Assembly (NCBI RefSeq): GCF_000147715.2
Contig: NC_017934.1
Location: forward strand, 2,232,001 to 2,296,000
DNA from: Mesotoga prima MesG1.Ag.4.2
GTDB lineage: Bacteria > Thermotogota > Thermotogae > Petrotogales > Kosmotogaceae
Direction of reading: 5' to 3'
Length of the DNA stretch: 64,000 nucleotides
In this document: in pieces, positions 52,588 to 62,182 of the stretch
Position numbering within the stretch: the stretch's first letter is position 1
Layout of the letters: each line of letters starts with the position of its first letter
Translations under genes and position numbers: made by a program
Notes under the pieces: model-generated
What the model saw: the letters and a program-made list of their open reading frames with translations, nothing else
Database searches by the model: none
Told to the model about the DNA's origin: nothing

Positions 52588-53868
52588 TCAATCGAAAATA
52601 TAGATCCATGAAAATAGGGTATCTATGAGACGACCATCGACATGTCGGAACTCATAGTAGTTGTCAGGCGTTGATATCTCACCCTCTACAGGCATGAAGT
52701 AATGATCGAGGCCGGGCAACAACTGGAAATAGACATTGATTTTTGTCCAGAGTGCGTTCATGAACATTATGTAATCCTGGACGGTCGACTCAAAGTCGGC
52801 GTCACCCTGCACTATCAACACAGGTATTTCCAGCTCCCTTATTGTTTCTATTGGGCTCATCTTGTCGAGTTCATAATAGTAACCGGCTGTCGCTGCAAGC
52901 ACGGGAGCTCCTGGAGGTAGCTTCCCTTCCAAAGCGATCTGCAGATAATCTGTTAGGAGCTGAGTCTGTTGTCCAATCTCCCCCTTGTTGAGCGAGGAAA
53001 TGTACTTCTGTTTGTCAATTATTACCTGGAGCTCTCTTCTAGAGGGAGTAGCCATCAGAATTATTCCATCGACTCTTGAATCTCTCATTGCTATGGTGGG
53101 GGCAACCCTTCCCCCAAGTCCGTGACCGGCAAGGAAGATCGAAGAAACCGAAGGAATTCTTGAAGCGGCAGTTATAGCCTTGATTACATCTTCTATTACT
53201 TCCGTCTCGATACTTGGAGAAGTCTGAGATAAGCGCTCTCCGAACACGAATGTTCTCTTGTCATAACGAAGAACGGCCACGCCCTGGGTCGCAAGGCCCC
53301 ATGCAATCTGTCTGAAGGGTTTGTTGGGACCTATTGTCGAATCTCTGTCAAGAGCTCCGGAATCGTGAATCAGAATGACAAGCGGGTACCTGTCTATCTC
53401 CTTGGGGACCGTTATTACTGCTGGGAGACGGTATCTTCCCTCACCTATAGTGATCTCAAATTCATCGAACTTGCTAGTATCTATATATTCAGCTATTGCA
53501 CCCGGCTGTGACGTCGGTTGGACCACAAATGTATCGATTTTGCCCTGATCATCTACCACCACGTTGAAGTCAATGAATCCTCTCTCAAACTGAGCGTGGA
53601 AGATATATACCGTGTAGCCTCTCAATACACTTGTTTCGGTGGAGAAGATGAACAGATAACTGCCATACTCCTCTTCTAACTGCTGAAACTCCTGCACCAT
53701 GTTATCGACGCTATAGAGAGCTCTGGCTCTAACGCTTTGCATCTCGTAAGCGAGATGGTAATTGCCTCGCAATAAAAGCTGAAGGTACCTGTCAGCAAGT
53801 ACCTCAGATCCAAAAAGCGTAGCAATAATCAGAAATATAAAAGCGCCAATCGAAAAGATTCTCTTCAA
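52588..53868 (-). CDS. Secreted alpha/beta hydrolase-like protein lacking the nucleophile Ser
   Basis: A 426-residue protein. A TTG at 53868 behind GGGAG gives a signal peptide KRIFSIGAFIFLIIATLFG; the ATG at 53883 has no site. Residues 30-120 are a DUF3887-like helical domain, and 135-426 an alpha/beta hydrolase domain with LVILIHDSGALDRD and VAVLRYDKR. The nucleophile elbow, normally GHSxGG, reads GHGLGG: the codon at 53119-53121 is GGA (Gly). The later acid (VQGDAD) and His (GLDHYF) are present. Other family members cleave esters. Either it is inactive, or the Gly form has another chemistry. Confidence 0.85.
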   Translation of the reverse strand: MKRIFSIGAFIFLIIATLFGSEVLADRYLQLLLRGNYHLAYEMQSVRARALYSVDNMVQEFQQLEEEYGSYLFIFSTETSVLRGYTVYIFHAQFERGFIDFNVVVDDQGKIDTFVVQPTSQPGAIAEYIDTSKFDEFEITIGEGRYRLPAVITVPKEIDRYPLVILIHDSGALDRDSTIGPNKPFRQIAWGLATQGVAVLRYDKRTFVFGERLSQTSPSIETEVIEDVIKAITAASRIPSVSSIFLAGHGLGGRVAPTIAMRDSRVDGIILMATPSRRELQVIIDKQKYISSLNKGEIGQQTQLLTDYLQIALEGKLPPGAPVLAATAGYYYELDKMSPIETIRELEIPVLIVQGDADFESTVQDYIMFMNALWTKINVYFQLLPGLDHYFMPVEGEISTPDNYYEFRHVDGRLIDTLFSWIYIFD

Positions 53869-53941
53869 CCGGATTTCTCCCATTACAATTATTAACGTTC
53901 TATCTCAATGATAACTCACTTTGCCTTGAATGGAGAAAGTG

Positions 53942-53963
53942 TTGGAGAGCCTCGGCTCTCCAA
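53942..53963. repeat. Inverted repeat between two minus-strand genes
   Basis: Perfect 10-bp arms TTGGAGAGCC/GGCTCTCCAA with a two-base loop, no T-run on either strand. Termination of the NatAB operon is possible but not typical. Confidence 0.5.
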
Positions 53964-53994
53964 TGGCATTACACTCGAGTTTATCTTGAACCTT

Positions 53995-55182
53995 TCATGA
54001 TCCGGAACTATCCATTATCCTTTCACTGTTGAAAACCCTTGTAAGAAAGTAAATGAAAATCGAAACGTATGCCAGATTACTGATTAGCATAAGCAGAAAT
54101 CTAGCAATTACGAAATTGACGGTGATAATATCCTTCATTACGAAGATTGAATTTACCAGAGGGATAAGATAAAGCAGCGGATTATCTGGCGATTCCATCT
54201 GCATCGTTGCTATTCCGAGGACAATAGCCATGATATATATCGGCATCACGTATCCGCTTCCTTCCTTTACGTTTCTTGCAATGGAACCCAGAAGAACGAT
54301 CAGAGCGGCGGCAACTCCCGACATGGTAAGCAGTGTAATGAAAAGACCCACAAGAGTCGAGGCCGAAAGAGATGATAAATTTAGATTCTCTGCCCCAAAT
54401 GCCGGGCCTCCTAATTTGAAGGCAATTATCAATCCTATGAAAGTGAAAATGCTGTTCAGAATCGCTATGGTCATTACGTAGAGAATCTTGCCCGTTGCGA
54501 TCGATGATCTAGAAACCTGATTCACCAAGAGCACAGGCATGCTTCCTCTTTCCTTTTCGCCAGCGGTTGTATCTAGCCCAATGTTCATTGCTCCGGCAAA
54601 GATATAGATAAGTAGAAAATATGGGATCAGTGTCGCGAGCATTTCCGTTCCCTGAGATTCCTCGGGAGCAACATCCATTTTCTCTACATTAACAGGGTTG
54701 AGGTCTTCGATGGTTAAACCGTGTTCCAAGAGCTTCTCCGATAAGAGAAACGAAGAATAAGAAGCCAGAGCGTTCTGAACCATTTGTGCTCCATACGCCG
54801 ATCCTCTCGAAGTAGAGTTGTAAAAGACGAGGGCATCAATTCTTTCTCCGTTTTCAATTCTCTCAGCTGAATTTGGAGGAAACTCAACCACTATCGAGTT
54901 TTCGAAGTCCTTTACCGTCTCTTCGTTAAGTTCATCGACGATCTCGAAGGAGATCATCCCTTCGAGAATCTTCAAGAACCTTTCGTCGGGCAGGTTGGTC
55001 ACCTTCAGACTGTAAACGGCGTTTTCATAAGTTTTTGCCTGTGATTGAGATACGGCGTTCATAACCAGGAAGATGACAGGCATAATCAACATCGGCAGTA
55101 TTAGTACCGCGAATATTGTTCTCGGATCTTTGAATACATTCTTTAATTCTTTCCGGAAGATTATTAGGGCGTCTCTAAACAC
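53995..55182 (-). CDS. ABC-2 type transporter permease (NatB-like)
   Basis: A 395-residue permease with an N-terminal helix (TIFAVLILPMLIMPVIFLVMNAV), a 140-residue outer region and a C-terminal block of six segments. DTTAGEKERGSMPVLLVNQVSR is the coupling motif seen in sodium/drug exporters of the NatB group. Starts 8 bases into the end of the ATPase gene. Substrate unknown. Confidence 0.88.
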   Translation of the reverse strand: MFRDALIIFRKELKNVFKDPRTIFAVLILPMLIMPVIFLVMNAVSQSQAKTYENAVYSLKVTNLPDERFLKILEGMISFEIVDELNEETVKDFENSIVVEFPPNSAERIENGERIDALVFYNSTSRGSAYGAQMVQNALASYSSFLLSEKLLEHGLTIEDLNPVNVEKMDVAPEESQGTEMLATLIPYFLLIYIFAGAMNIGLDTTAGEKERGSMPVLLVNQVSRSSIATGKILYVMTIAILNSIFTFIGLIIAFKLGGPAFGAENLNLSSLSASTLVGLFITLLTMSGVAAALIVLLGSIARNVKEGSGYVMPIYIMAIVLGIATMQMESPDNPLLYLIPLVNSIFVMKDIITVNFVIARFLLMLISNLAYVSIFIYFLTRVFNSERIMDSSGS

Positions 55183-55924
55183 TCTCAGTCACCCCTTCCA
55201 AATCGGCGATCTTGAAGAAGACATCCTCCAGACTGGACTCATCGAATCTTCTGTAAAGTCCCCCAAGAGTGTCATCGGCGACCAGTTTGCCTTTGAAGAT
55301 TATCCCTACTCTATTGCAAAGCTTCTCGGCCACGGACATGATATGTGTGGAGATAATTATTGTCTTTCCCTTCTTGCGATAGTCCTTTAGAAATTCGGTC
55401 ACGGTTCTTGCTGTAATAATATCTAGACCATTGGTCGGCTCATCAAACACGATTACCTCGGGATCATGGATCAGGCTGACTGCAATAGCAGCCTTTTGCT
55501 TCATTCCCGATGATAGCTTCCCGATTCTTTTGTCGAGAAAATCATTCATGTTCAGATAGTCAGAAAGAAATTTCGTCCGCTCAGAAATATCAGATTCTCG
55601 CATATGGCTTAGTTCTCCATAGAATCGAAGAAGCTCTCTTGGGGTGAGATTACCCGATAGCTTCATGTCGCTCGTCAGGAATCCAATTCTCCTCCTCACT
55701 TCTGTGGGGGCATCTACAGAATCAAACCCCATAACGGTTGCTCTTCCGCTATCGGGCTTAAGGAGAGTGGAAATGATTCTTAGTGTTGTGGTCTTTCCCG
55801 CTCCATTGGGACCCAGTAGACCGTATATGCTGCCTGGTTCTGCGACAAAACTGAGCGAATCTACAGCGGTCACTTTTTTCCTTCGATTCTCGAAGGTCTT
55901 CGTGACTCTCTCAACCTTTACCAT
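55175..55924 (-). CDS. ABC transporter ATP-binding protein (NatA-like)
   Basis: A 249-residue ATPase with Walker A GPNGAGKTT, signature KLSSGMKQKA and Walker B VIVFDEPTNGLD. ATG at 55924 behind GGAGGTTAG; a longer frame to 55969 has an unlikely extension. Overlaps the permease by 8 bases, so the two form an exporter unit. Confidence 0.93.
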   Translation of the reverse strand: MVKVERVTKTFENRRKKVTAVDSLSFVAEPGSIYGLLGPNGAGKTTTLRIISTLLKPDSGRATVMGFDSVDAPTEVRRRIGFLTSDMKLSGNLTPRELLRFYGELSHMRESDISERTKFLSDYLNMNDFLDKRIGKLSSGMKQKAAIAVSLIHDPEVIVFDEPTNGLDIITARTVTEFLKDYRKKGKTIIISTHIMSVAEKLCNRVGIIFKGKLVADDTLGGLYRRFDESSLEDVFFKIADLEGVTESV

Positions 55925-56087
55925 TTCTACTAACCTCCAGTTATCTATCTTAGTGAAGAATAACACCATTATGTTACATTGAAGTTTAGTGGTGAAGATA
56001 TCAGAAAAATTATTTCATAATTGAAGGAATAATTATCAATTTTATTGAGTGTTAGATTCATTTATTTCATTTTAAGATAAATTATAG

Positions 56088-56093
56088 TATAAT
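56088..56093 (+). promoter_or_regulatory. Candidate -10 for tldD-tldE
   Basis: TATAAT in an AT-rich stretch 90 bases ahead of the tldD ATG; the -35 region (TTTCAT) is a poor match. Confidence 0.3.
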
Positions 56094-56183
56094 ATTGGAA
56101 GTCAAGGGTATCGATTTGCTTCCATGCGATGCTACAGTAGTTTTTAGTATGAAAAATAACCCTTTGATAATGGGAGGTTCTAA

Positions 56184-57614
56184 ATGAAGGTAGCCAGTTC
56201 AAAGTATCTAGACGATAGACGTGACTTGTTGCGGAATCTTGTTTCAATTTTGGAGAATGATTTCCCCTACGTTTCTATTCTGGGTACCGATGTGAAGGGA
56301 AAGTTATTCCAGGTAACTACTACTGGGATAAGCGTCAACGATTCCAGATGGTCAGAAAGGGGCTTTGTTCTGAGAGTTCATGATGGAACAGGCTATTTTG
56401 AATTTTCTTTCAATGAAATAGATAGTGAATCTCTTAATGGAATTGTTGAGCTTGTGAAGAAGAGAGTCGCCGTTTTCAGAAAGGCCATGGTTAAGAACAA
56501 TCTTGAGGCGGCAAAGACACCGATTCCAGAGGAGAAGGAATGGAAACTCAGTTTCAACGACGAAGTTAAGATCCTGCCTGGTATGCTGTCGGCCGAAGAG
56601 ATCTTGGGCAGATTATCCAACCTAAAAGGTAAGGCTCATTCATTATCTGAGGAAGTAATAAACGTAATGACTTTAATGGAGAACGTACAGGTGAGCAAGC
56701 TCTTCATATCAAGTAAGAAAGACCTCTTTCAATCTTACATATGGTCGCAGGGATACTTGTATGTTGTTACGAGAAGGGGAAAGATGACAAAGTACAGCAT
56801 GAAGGGATTTTCAGGTCTCAAGGGAGCAGAGATTCTAGATGAAATGGATGAGTATGTGGAGAAAGTTGTAGAAAACGCAAGAATGCTGCTCTCTGCGGAA
56901 CGAATAAATCCCGGTACTTACGACGTTATATGCTCCCCCGACGTAGCTGGACTCATTGCTCACGAAGCTTTTGGCCATGGAGTGGAAATGGATATGTTTG
57001 TGAAGGAACGCGCAAAGGCTGTCGAGTATTTGGGGAAACAGGTTGCGTCTGAGTTAGTTACTATGCATGATGGCGCGGCTGGTGTAAGAGAAGTGTCTTC
57101 CTACGCTTTTGACGATGAGGGATGCGAAGCAAAAGATACTGTGATAATTGATAGGGGGATTCTTTTAACGGGAATATCTGATGTGATCTCAGCATCCATT
57201 CTTGGAACTGAGCCAACGGGAAACGGAAAGAGGCAGTCCTTTGAGAGGAAGGCGTATGCTCGAATGACCAATACTTACTTCTCGCCAGGGAAGGATGATC
57301 TGGAGGAAATGATAACTTCGATAGATTATGGATTTCTTCTCGAAGATTATTATAGTGGAATGGAAGATCCCAAGAACTGGGGTATCCAATGTGTCATAGC
57401 TTATGGTAGAGAAATCGTAAAGGGAAAGCTGACAGGAAGAATCGTATCACCGGTTATGATGACGGGATATGTTCCAACTCTGCTTAAGTCGATTTCAATG
57501 GTGTCAAAGGATTTCAGACTTTCTGGCACCGGAGCCTGTGGCAAGGGACACAAAGAGTTCGTTAAAGTCTCTGCTGGTGGTCCATACATAAAAGCGAAAG
57601 CGAGGTTGGGATAA
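56184..57614 (+). CDS. tldD: TldD metalloprotease
   Basis: A 476-residue subunit of the TldD/TldE zinc protease, known to degrade modified or unfolded peptides. The zinc site HEAFGHGVEMD (HExxxH) and the following region lead to the beta-strand dimer face. Length fits. ATG behind GGGAGG. Overlaps tldE by one base. Catalytic half of the heterodimer. Confidence 0.95.
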   Translation: MKVASSKYLDDRRDLLRNLVSILENDFPYVSILGTDVKGKLFQVTTTGISVNDSRWSERGFVLRVHDGTGYFEFSFNEIDSESLNGIVELVKKRVAVFRKAMVKNNLEAAKTPIPEEKEWKLSFNDEVKILPGMLSAEEILGRLSNLKGKAHSLSEEVINVMTLMENVQVSKLFISSKKDLFQSYIWSQGYLYVVTRRGKMTKYSMKGFSGLKGAEILDEMDEYVEKVVENARMLLSAERINPGTYDVICSPDVAGLIAHEAFGHGVEMDMFVKERAKAVEYLGKQVASELVTMHDGAAGVREVSSYAFDDEGCEAKDTVIIDRGILLTGISDVISASILGTEPTGNGKRQSFERKAYARMTNTYFSPGKDDLEEMITSIDYGFLLEDYYSGMEDPKNWGIQCVIAYGREIVKGKLTGRIVSPVMMTGYVPTLLKSISMVSKDFRLSGTGACGKGHKEFVKVSAGGPYIKAKARLG

Positions 57615-58888
57615 TGATAGATAAGATTTCTAGACAGCTTAAGTCGGTTGCGATAAGTGGATGGAAGATCAAGGAAGAAAACGTCGAAAGTGAGGAATAC
57701 TTTTTTGTTAAGGACAAGGTTGACCTCGGAAGATCCAAGAAGGTAAGCAAGTACGAGGTTACCCTGTATAAGGATTTCGAAGATAAGAACGAGAAATACA
57801 GGGGTAGTTCTGTATTTTACATTAGCCCGGGGATGGAAGATGCTGAAATCAGTGAAGCAATTGAAGAGGCATTCTTCGCTGCCGGGTTTGTCAAGAATCC
57901 CTGGTATCCATTAGCTCCAGCCCTTTCGAGAAAATTTTGTTCAGAGGAGTATGAGTTATCCGAACTGGCAAGCGAGGCAGTTGGGGCAGTGTTCTCTCAA
58001 TCGAAACCCGTAAATTCCTGGTTGAACTCCGTCGAGATTTTCGTCATAAAAAACAGGGACAGAATTCTCAGTTCCGAGGGAGTAGATGTCTCACTTTCGA
58101 AATACAGAACCTATATAGAAAGCATAGTGAGCTCATCAGGTAGAGAAGAAGTGGAGCTTTATGATCAACTTCTCCTATCAGTTCCTGATCACGAGCGGAT
58201 TAGTATGAGAATTTCAAGACTGCTGGAAATGGTCCGTGAGAGAGCTAATGCTACTGCCACTCCCGCAGTTAAAGGAGTTCCGGTAATACTTACAGGAGAA
58301 CCTGCTAAAGAGGCATTGAGGTATTACTTGATGCAGTCTAATGCCCATCTCAAGTACGACAAAATTTCTGAAGCCGAGCTTGGTAACTCTGTTCAGTCTG
58401 AGGAAGCAGGGGACAGAATAACACTAGAGGTTGTACCTGAACTGGAGGGTTCATACTACAGCCTTCCATTCGATAATGATGGTCTTCTTATGAAGAAAAG
58501 GAAGGTAATTGAGAACGGTATCTTGAATAGTTTCTGGGGTGACATAAGATACTCTTATTACATAGGAATCGAACCTACTGGCGCTGCAATGAACTTCTCT
58601 GTCGGAGAAGGAAGTCTCAGTGTTGAAGAGATGAGAAAAGAATCTCATTTAGAAGTCACACATTTTTCTGCAGTGGATGTCGATGAGACGACAGGAGATT
58701 TCGGTGGAGAAATCCGACTCGGATGGTATTTCGATGGTTCAAAGAGAATTCCCGTTACTGGGGGTTCTGTGACAGGAAATTTGAAGAGTCTTGATTCTCT
58801 TTATCTCTCTAGAGAGACAGAGCTAAATGGAGACTACTACGGGCCTGTTTCGCTGATGATGAAAGGAATGAAGATCTCGGGAGAATAG
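57614..58888 (+). CDS. pmbA: TldE/PmbA protein
   Basis: A 424-residue non-catalytic partner of TldD, without an HExxxH motif. It shares the fold and shows ANATATPAVKGVPVILTGEPA and GGEIRLGWYFDGSKRIPVTGGSVTGN, a conserved PmbA end. ATG at 57614 overlaps the tldD stop. A nitroreductase gene follows after 17 bases. Confidence 0.94.
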   Translation: MIDKISRQLKSVAISGWKIKEENVESEEYFFVKDKVDLGRSKKVSKYEVTLYKDFEDKNEKYRGSSVFYISPGMEDAEISEAIEEAFFAAGFVKNPWYPLAPALSRKFCSEEYELSELASEAVGAVFSQSKPVNSWLNSVEIFVIKNRDRILSSEGVDVSLSKYRTYIESIVSSSGREEVELYDQLLLSVPDHERISMRISRLLEMVRERANATATPAVKGVPVILTGEPAKEALRYYLMQSNAHLKYDKISEAELGNSVQSEEAGDRITLEVVPELEGSYYSLPFDNDGLLMKKRKVIENGILNSFWGDIRYSYYIGIEPTGAAMNFSVGEGSLSVEEMRKESHLEVTHFSAVDVDETTGDFGGEIRLGWYFDGSKRIPVTGGSVTGNLKSLDSLYLSRETELNGDYYGPVSLMMKGMKISGE

Positions 58889-58905
58889 GGTTTCTGGAGG
58901 TTCAT

Positions 58906-59571
58906 ATGATAATCGAGACAATAAAGATGAGACATTCGACTAGAAAGTTTCTTCCATATGGACTCTCTTCTGAGGAGCGGGAAAGGCTTGTCGATTTTTT
59001 TGAAGTTATTCCCACTCTCCATTCCTTGCGTCTGAAATGGGCCTTGAAGGATCTAAATAAAGGATCATCCGCGATCTATGCACCTTGTACCAATAAGCCA
59101 AACTGTCTCGTGGAGTATGGCTTTCAGGGAGAGATTATTGTCCTGGAAGTGACGAAAATGGGCTTTGGTAGTTGCTGGAATGCCGGTATCAGAGAGGCGG
59201 GATCGCCGGCAGGTATAATTATCGGTAAGGAAGACCAGGGGAAAGTTAGTATCAACGACATTCTTACGGGTATGGGTAGGAGAAAGGAACTTCGAGCTCT
59301 GATTGATGGACCAGTTCCCGAAGACGAGAGACTGCTTCAGATACTTGAATCGTGTAGACTAGCCCCTTCGTCCATGAACAGGCAGCCGTGGAGATTCAGT
59401 GTTCTTGAAGGCGATCTTTACATCTGGACAAAGGCAAACATGATTGGAGGAGGTCACTGGTTAGATCTTGGAATTGTTCTTTCACATGCATACATAACTG
59501 CTTTAGAGTTCTTTAAGAATGTCTCTATAGAAAAGGCTGCCGGGGATCGTTACAGAGTGATAATGAAGTAG
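58906..59571 (+). CDS. Nitroreductase-fold protein, TM1586-like
   Basis: A 221-residue FMN-binding nitroreductase-like protein of the Thermotoga-type TM1586 family. RHSTRKFLPYGLSSEER is the usual FMN phosphate segment and the second half has SCRLAPSSMNRQPWRFS, the flavin-binding motif, then GIVLSHAYITALEF. The two half-domains are fused in one chain. ATG behind GGAGG. Cotranscribed with tldDE, though substrates are unknown. Confidence 0.85.
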   Translation: MIIETIKMRHSTRKFLPYGLSSEERERLVDFFEVIPTLHSLRLKWALKDLNKGSSAIYAPCTNKPNCLVEYGFQGEIIVLEVTKMGFGSCWNAGIREAGSPAGIIIGKEDQGKVSINDILTGMGRRKELRALIDGPVPEDERLLQILESCRLAPSSMNRQPWRFSVLEGDLYIWTKANMIGGGHWLDLGIVLSHAYITALEFFKNVSIEKAAGDRYRVIMK

Positions 59572-59682
59572 TCCCTAATGCCAGACCAGATCCTCTACAT
59601 TTGGAGTGACTTGATGTGCACATTGATATGGTAGCATCCCCGAGAGGTTTATGCGGGAAGAGCTTTGAAGACTCACAGTGCC

Positions 59683-61731
59683 TCATTTGTTCAACATTCT
59701 GAGTGAGTTCAGAACTGCAAGCAAAGTTACCCCAACATCGGCAAATACTGCCCCCCACATGTTCATTAAGCCAAACGCGCCTAGAGCGATAAATGCCATT
59801 TTCACTCCGAGGGCTGCTGTAATATTCTGGATGGCATTTCTGTTCGTAGATCTCGATATCTCTATAGCTCTTGCGACTTTAGATAGAGACTCGCCTGAAA
59901 GAACAACATCGGCCGTCTCTATAGCTGCGTCGGCTCCAGAGAAGCCCATAGCGATTCCAACATCGGCCCTTGCAATTACCGGTGCATCATTAATACCATC
60001 ACCGACGAATGCAGTACGCTTCCCGCTTTTGATAGCGTCTTCTACTGCTCTCATCTTATCTTCAGGAATTGCTTCGGAAATCAGACCGTCAAGGTTCAGT
60101 TTGGACGATATAGAACCAGCAATATCATGACTATCACCCGTGAGCATAACTATCTCATGAATTCCGAGTTCTCTAAGCTTGATGATGGCATCGGCAGAAT
60201 CAACCTTCAGAACGTCGGACAGAGTGAATACTCCCTCTACTCTGCCATCGATGGAAAGAAATATCTTTCCTGATTCGCCTCGCTCTTTATAATCAACTCC
60301 GAGATCTTTTAGCAGAGAGGAGTTGCCAATGCCCATTTTCTTGTCGTTGATTTCTGCTGTGATACCTTTCCCGGCGATTTCTGAGTGGTGAGAGATTTTC
60401 ATGTCTTCGGGAATCTCTGGGATAAAACTTCTAAACGAACTTGCCACTGGATGGGTGGAGTAGCTTTCCATCAGGGCCGCGTATTCCAATAATTCTCTCT
60501 TGTCATATCGGCCAGAAGTCTCTATTTGAGAGATCTCTAGCTTTCCCTTGGTCAATGTTCCCGTTTTGTCTATGAAAATCGAATCAATCTTGCCAAGAGA
60601 TTCCAGATAATTACTCCCCTTGAATAATATTCCCTCTCTTGAGGCCTTTCCAATGCCGACGAAATAGCTTAAGGGAACAGAGATGACTAATGCGCAAGGG
60701 CAGGAAATGACAAGAAGGATCAAGGCCTTATGAACCCAATCTGAGAATCCCCCTCCGAACAGCAAAGGGGGAAATACCGCTATTGCGGTAGCAATGGAGA
60801 CCACAGTGGGAGTGTACAGCTTCGAGAACCTGGTAATGAACCGCTCCCTATTAGATTTTCTAGAAGTTCCCTCTTCAACTAACTCCAGCATTCTGCTAGT
60901 GTAAGATTTCTGAAGATTTGTGGATGCAGTGACTTCTATTACACCTGATTTGTTTATGGTTCCGGCAAGAACTATATCGCCTTCTTTTACAGGTACGGGA
61001 CTACTTTCTCCTGTGAGAAGTGATTTATCTATCCAGGTGCTTCCAGAGTTGACAAGACCGTCTATGGGAATTCTCTCTCCTGGTTTGACAACAAATCTGT
61101 CACCCGGCTGGATCTGACTTGCCGGTACAGTCCGAAGTTGTCCGTCAATGATCTGATTTACTTCTTCAGCCCTTAAATCTATCAGTTCCTTCACCGATCT
61201 TCTCGATTTTCTCAAGGCGATTGCCTCCAGAAGCTCTCCTAAACTGTAAAAGATCATCACGGCAACAGCTTCAGGCAATTCGTGGATTGCAAATGCACCC
61301 ATAGTAGCGACGGTCATAAGAAAACTCTCGTCGAACAAGTCCCCCTTGAAGAGATTTCTGAAAGCCTTTAAAACGGTGTTTCCCCCAGCGACAAGATACG
61401 CAGTTACAAATAAGCCGTATTCAAGCAACTCATTATTCCCATGAATAAAGGGAGAAAAGACCAAAGCAATGAAAAAAAGGACTCCTGAGAAGAGCAGTTT
61501 CACAAGTTCTTTGATGGGTAAATCCTTCTCAACGTCCGGAGATTCCAACAGCGTTATCTCCGGTGAGTGTTTGTGAATAACTTCTTCTACTTCTTTGAAA
61601 GTTTGACCATCGATTATTAGTGTCGAAGAAGAGAAATCTATTCTTGCATCAACTCCCGATCTCTTTAGCTGGTCCTCCAGTTTGGCTGCACATTTAGGAC
61701 AATCAAGTCCTTCTATTCTGTATTTCTTCAT
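59683..61731 (-). CDS. Heavy-metal P1B-type ATPase (CadA/ZntA-like)
   Basis: A 682-residue export pump for Cd2+, Zn2+ or Pb2+. It has one N-terminal metal-binding domain (GLDCPKCAAKLE, CxxC), eight membrane segments, the translocation motif SCPCALVIS (CPC), the phosphorylation site DKTGTLT, the SHP-like THPVAS motif, and GDGINDAPVIA. ATG at 61731 with GGAGGG upstream; a frame to 61773 lies inside the regulator gene. It starts one base after the ArsR gene's stop, so the pair form an operon. Divalent soft metals by motif, rather than copper. Confidence 0.95.
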   Translation of the reverse strand: MKKYRIEGLDCPKCAAKLEDQLKRSGVDARIDFSSSTLIIDGQTFKEVEEVIHKHSPEITLLESPDVEKDLPIKELVKLLFSGVLFFIALVFSPFIHGNNELLEYGLFVTAYLVAGGNTVLKAFRNLFKGDLFDESFLMTVATMGAFAIHELPEAVAVMIFYSLGELLEAIALRKSRRSVKELIDLRAEEVNQIIDGQLRTVPASQIQPGDRFVVKPGERIPIDGLVNSGSTWIDKSLLTGESSPVPVKEGDIVLAGTINKSGVIEVTASTNLQKSYTSRMLELVEEGTSRKSNRERFITRFSKLYTPTVVSIATAIAVFPPLLFGGGFSDWVHKALILLVISCPCALVISVPLSYFVGIGKASREGILFKGSNYLESLGKIDSIFIDKTGTLTKGKLEISQIETSGRYDKRELLEYAALMESYSTHPVASSFRSFIPEIPEDMKISHHSEIAGKGITAEINDKKMGIGNSSLLKDLGVDYKERGESGKIFLSIDGRVEGVFTLSDVLKVDSADAIIKLRELGIHEIVMLTGDSHDIAGSISSKLNLDGLISEAIPEDKMRAVEDAIKSGKRTAFVGDGINDAPVIARADVGIAMGFSGADAAIETADVVLSGESLSKVARAIEISRSTNRNAIQNITAALGVKMAFIALGAFGLMNMWGAVFADVGVTLLAVLNSLRMLNK

Positions 61732-61732
61732 T

Positions 61733-62083
61733 CTAATCGCCCTCCGACAGTTCCTGGAAATGTTCTCTGGCAAGTTTTATGAGCTCAACAACGTGAAAGT
61801 CTTCTAAGGAGTAGAAAACAGACTTACCTTCCCTACGGCTTTTCACGAGTCTGTAAGACTTCAGTTGCTTTAGGTGATGGGAAATCGTTGGCAGTGATAG
61901 CCGGAGAATCTCTGCAAGATCACATGTACACAGTTCCGTTTCAGACAGAAGAAATACTATTTTCGTTCGCGTCTCGTCGGCGATAACCTTAAAAAGATCC
62001 GAGAGACCCGAAACTTCCTTAGCTATCAGTCTATATTTATCTACGTCGACGTGAATTTCTCTACTCGGGCAAAGTTCACTCAT
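61733..62083 (-). CDS. ArsR/SmtB family metal-sensing repressor (CadC-like)
   Basis: A 116-residue winged-helix repressor. DETRTKIVFLLSETELCTCDLAEI shows the metal-binding ELCxCDLA helix of CadC, plus an N-terminal Cys (ELCPSREIHVD), and LSLPTISHHLKQLKSYRLV the recognition helix. ATG at 62083 with GGAGA upstream; a TTG extension to 62101 is less likely. First gene of the operon, directly downstream of its operator, so it should release when Cd, Zn or Pb bind. Confidence 0.93.
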   Translation of the reverse strand: MSELCPSREIHVDVDKYRLIAKEVSGLSDLFKVIADETRTKIVFLLSETELCTCDLAEILRLSLPTISHHLKQLKSYRLVKSRREGKSVFYSLEDFHVVELIKLAREHFQELSEGD

Positions 62084-62095
62084 AGGATGTCTCCA

Positions 62096-62123
62096 AATCA
62101 ATTAGACGGTCATCTAATTGATT
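62096..62123. promoter_or_regulatory. ArsR/CadC operator
   Basis: A 28-base palindrome with perfect 11-base arms AATCAATTAGA/TCTAATTGATT around a 6-base centre. It overlaps the -10 of the arsR promoter on the minus strand and ends 2 bases before the binding site. Confidence 0.88.
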
Positions 62124-62149
62124 GTAACTGCATTCTCTTCTCAAGTCAA
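62121..62149 (-). promoter_or_regulatory. Promoter of arsR-cadA
   Basis: TTGACT, 17 bases, TACAAT on the minus strand; the -10 overlaps the operator. Confidence 0.75.
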
Positions 62150-62182
62150 GTCATCTGCCCATAACTCTCGCGGATGTCGATA

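Noticed and set aside
53942-53963. A terminator for the NatAB operon.
   Set aside because: Perfect arms but only a 2-base loop and no T-run on either strand; kept only as an inverted repeat.
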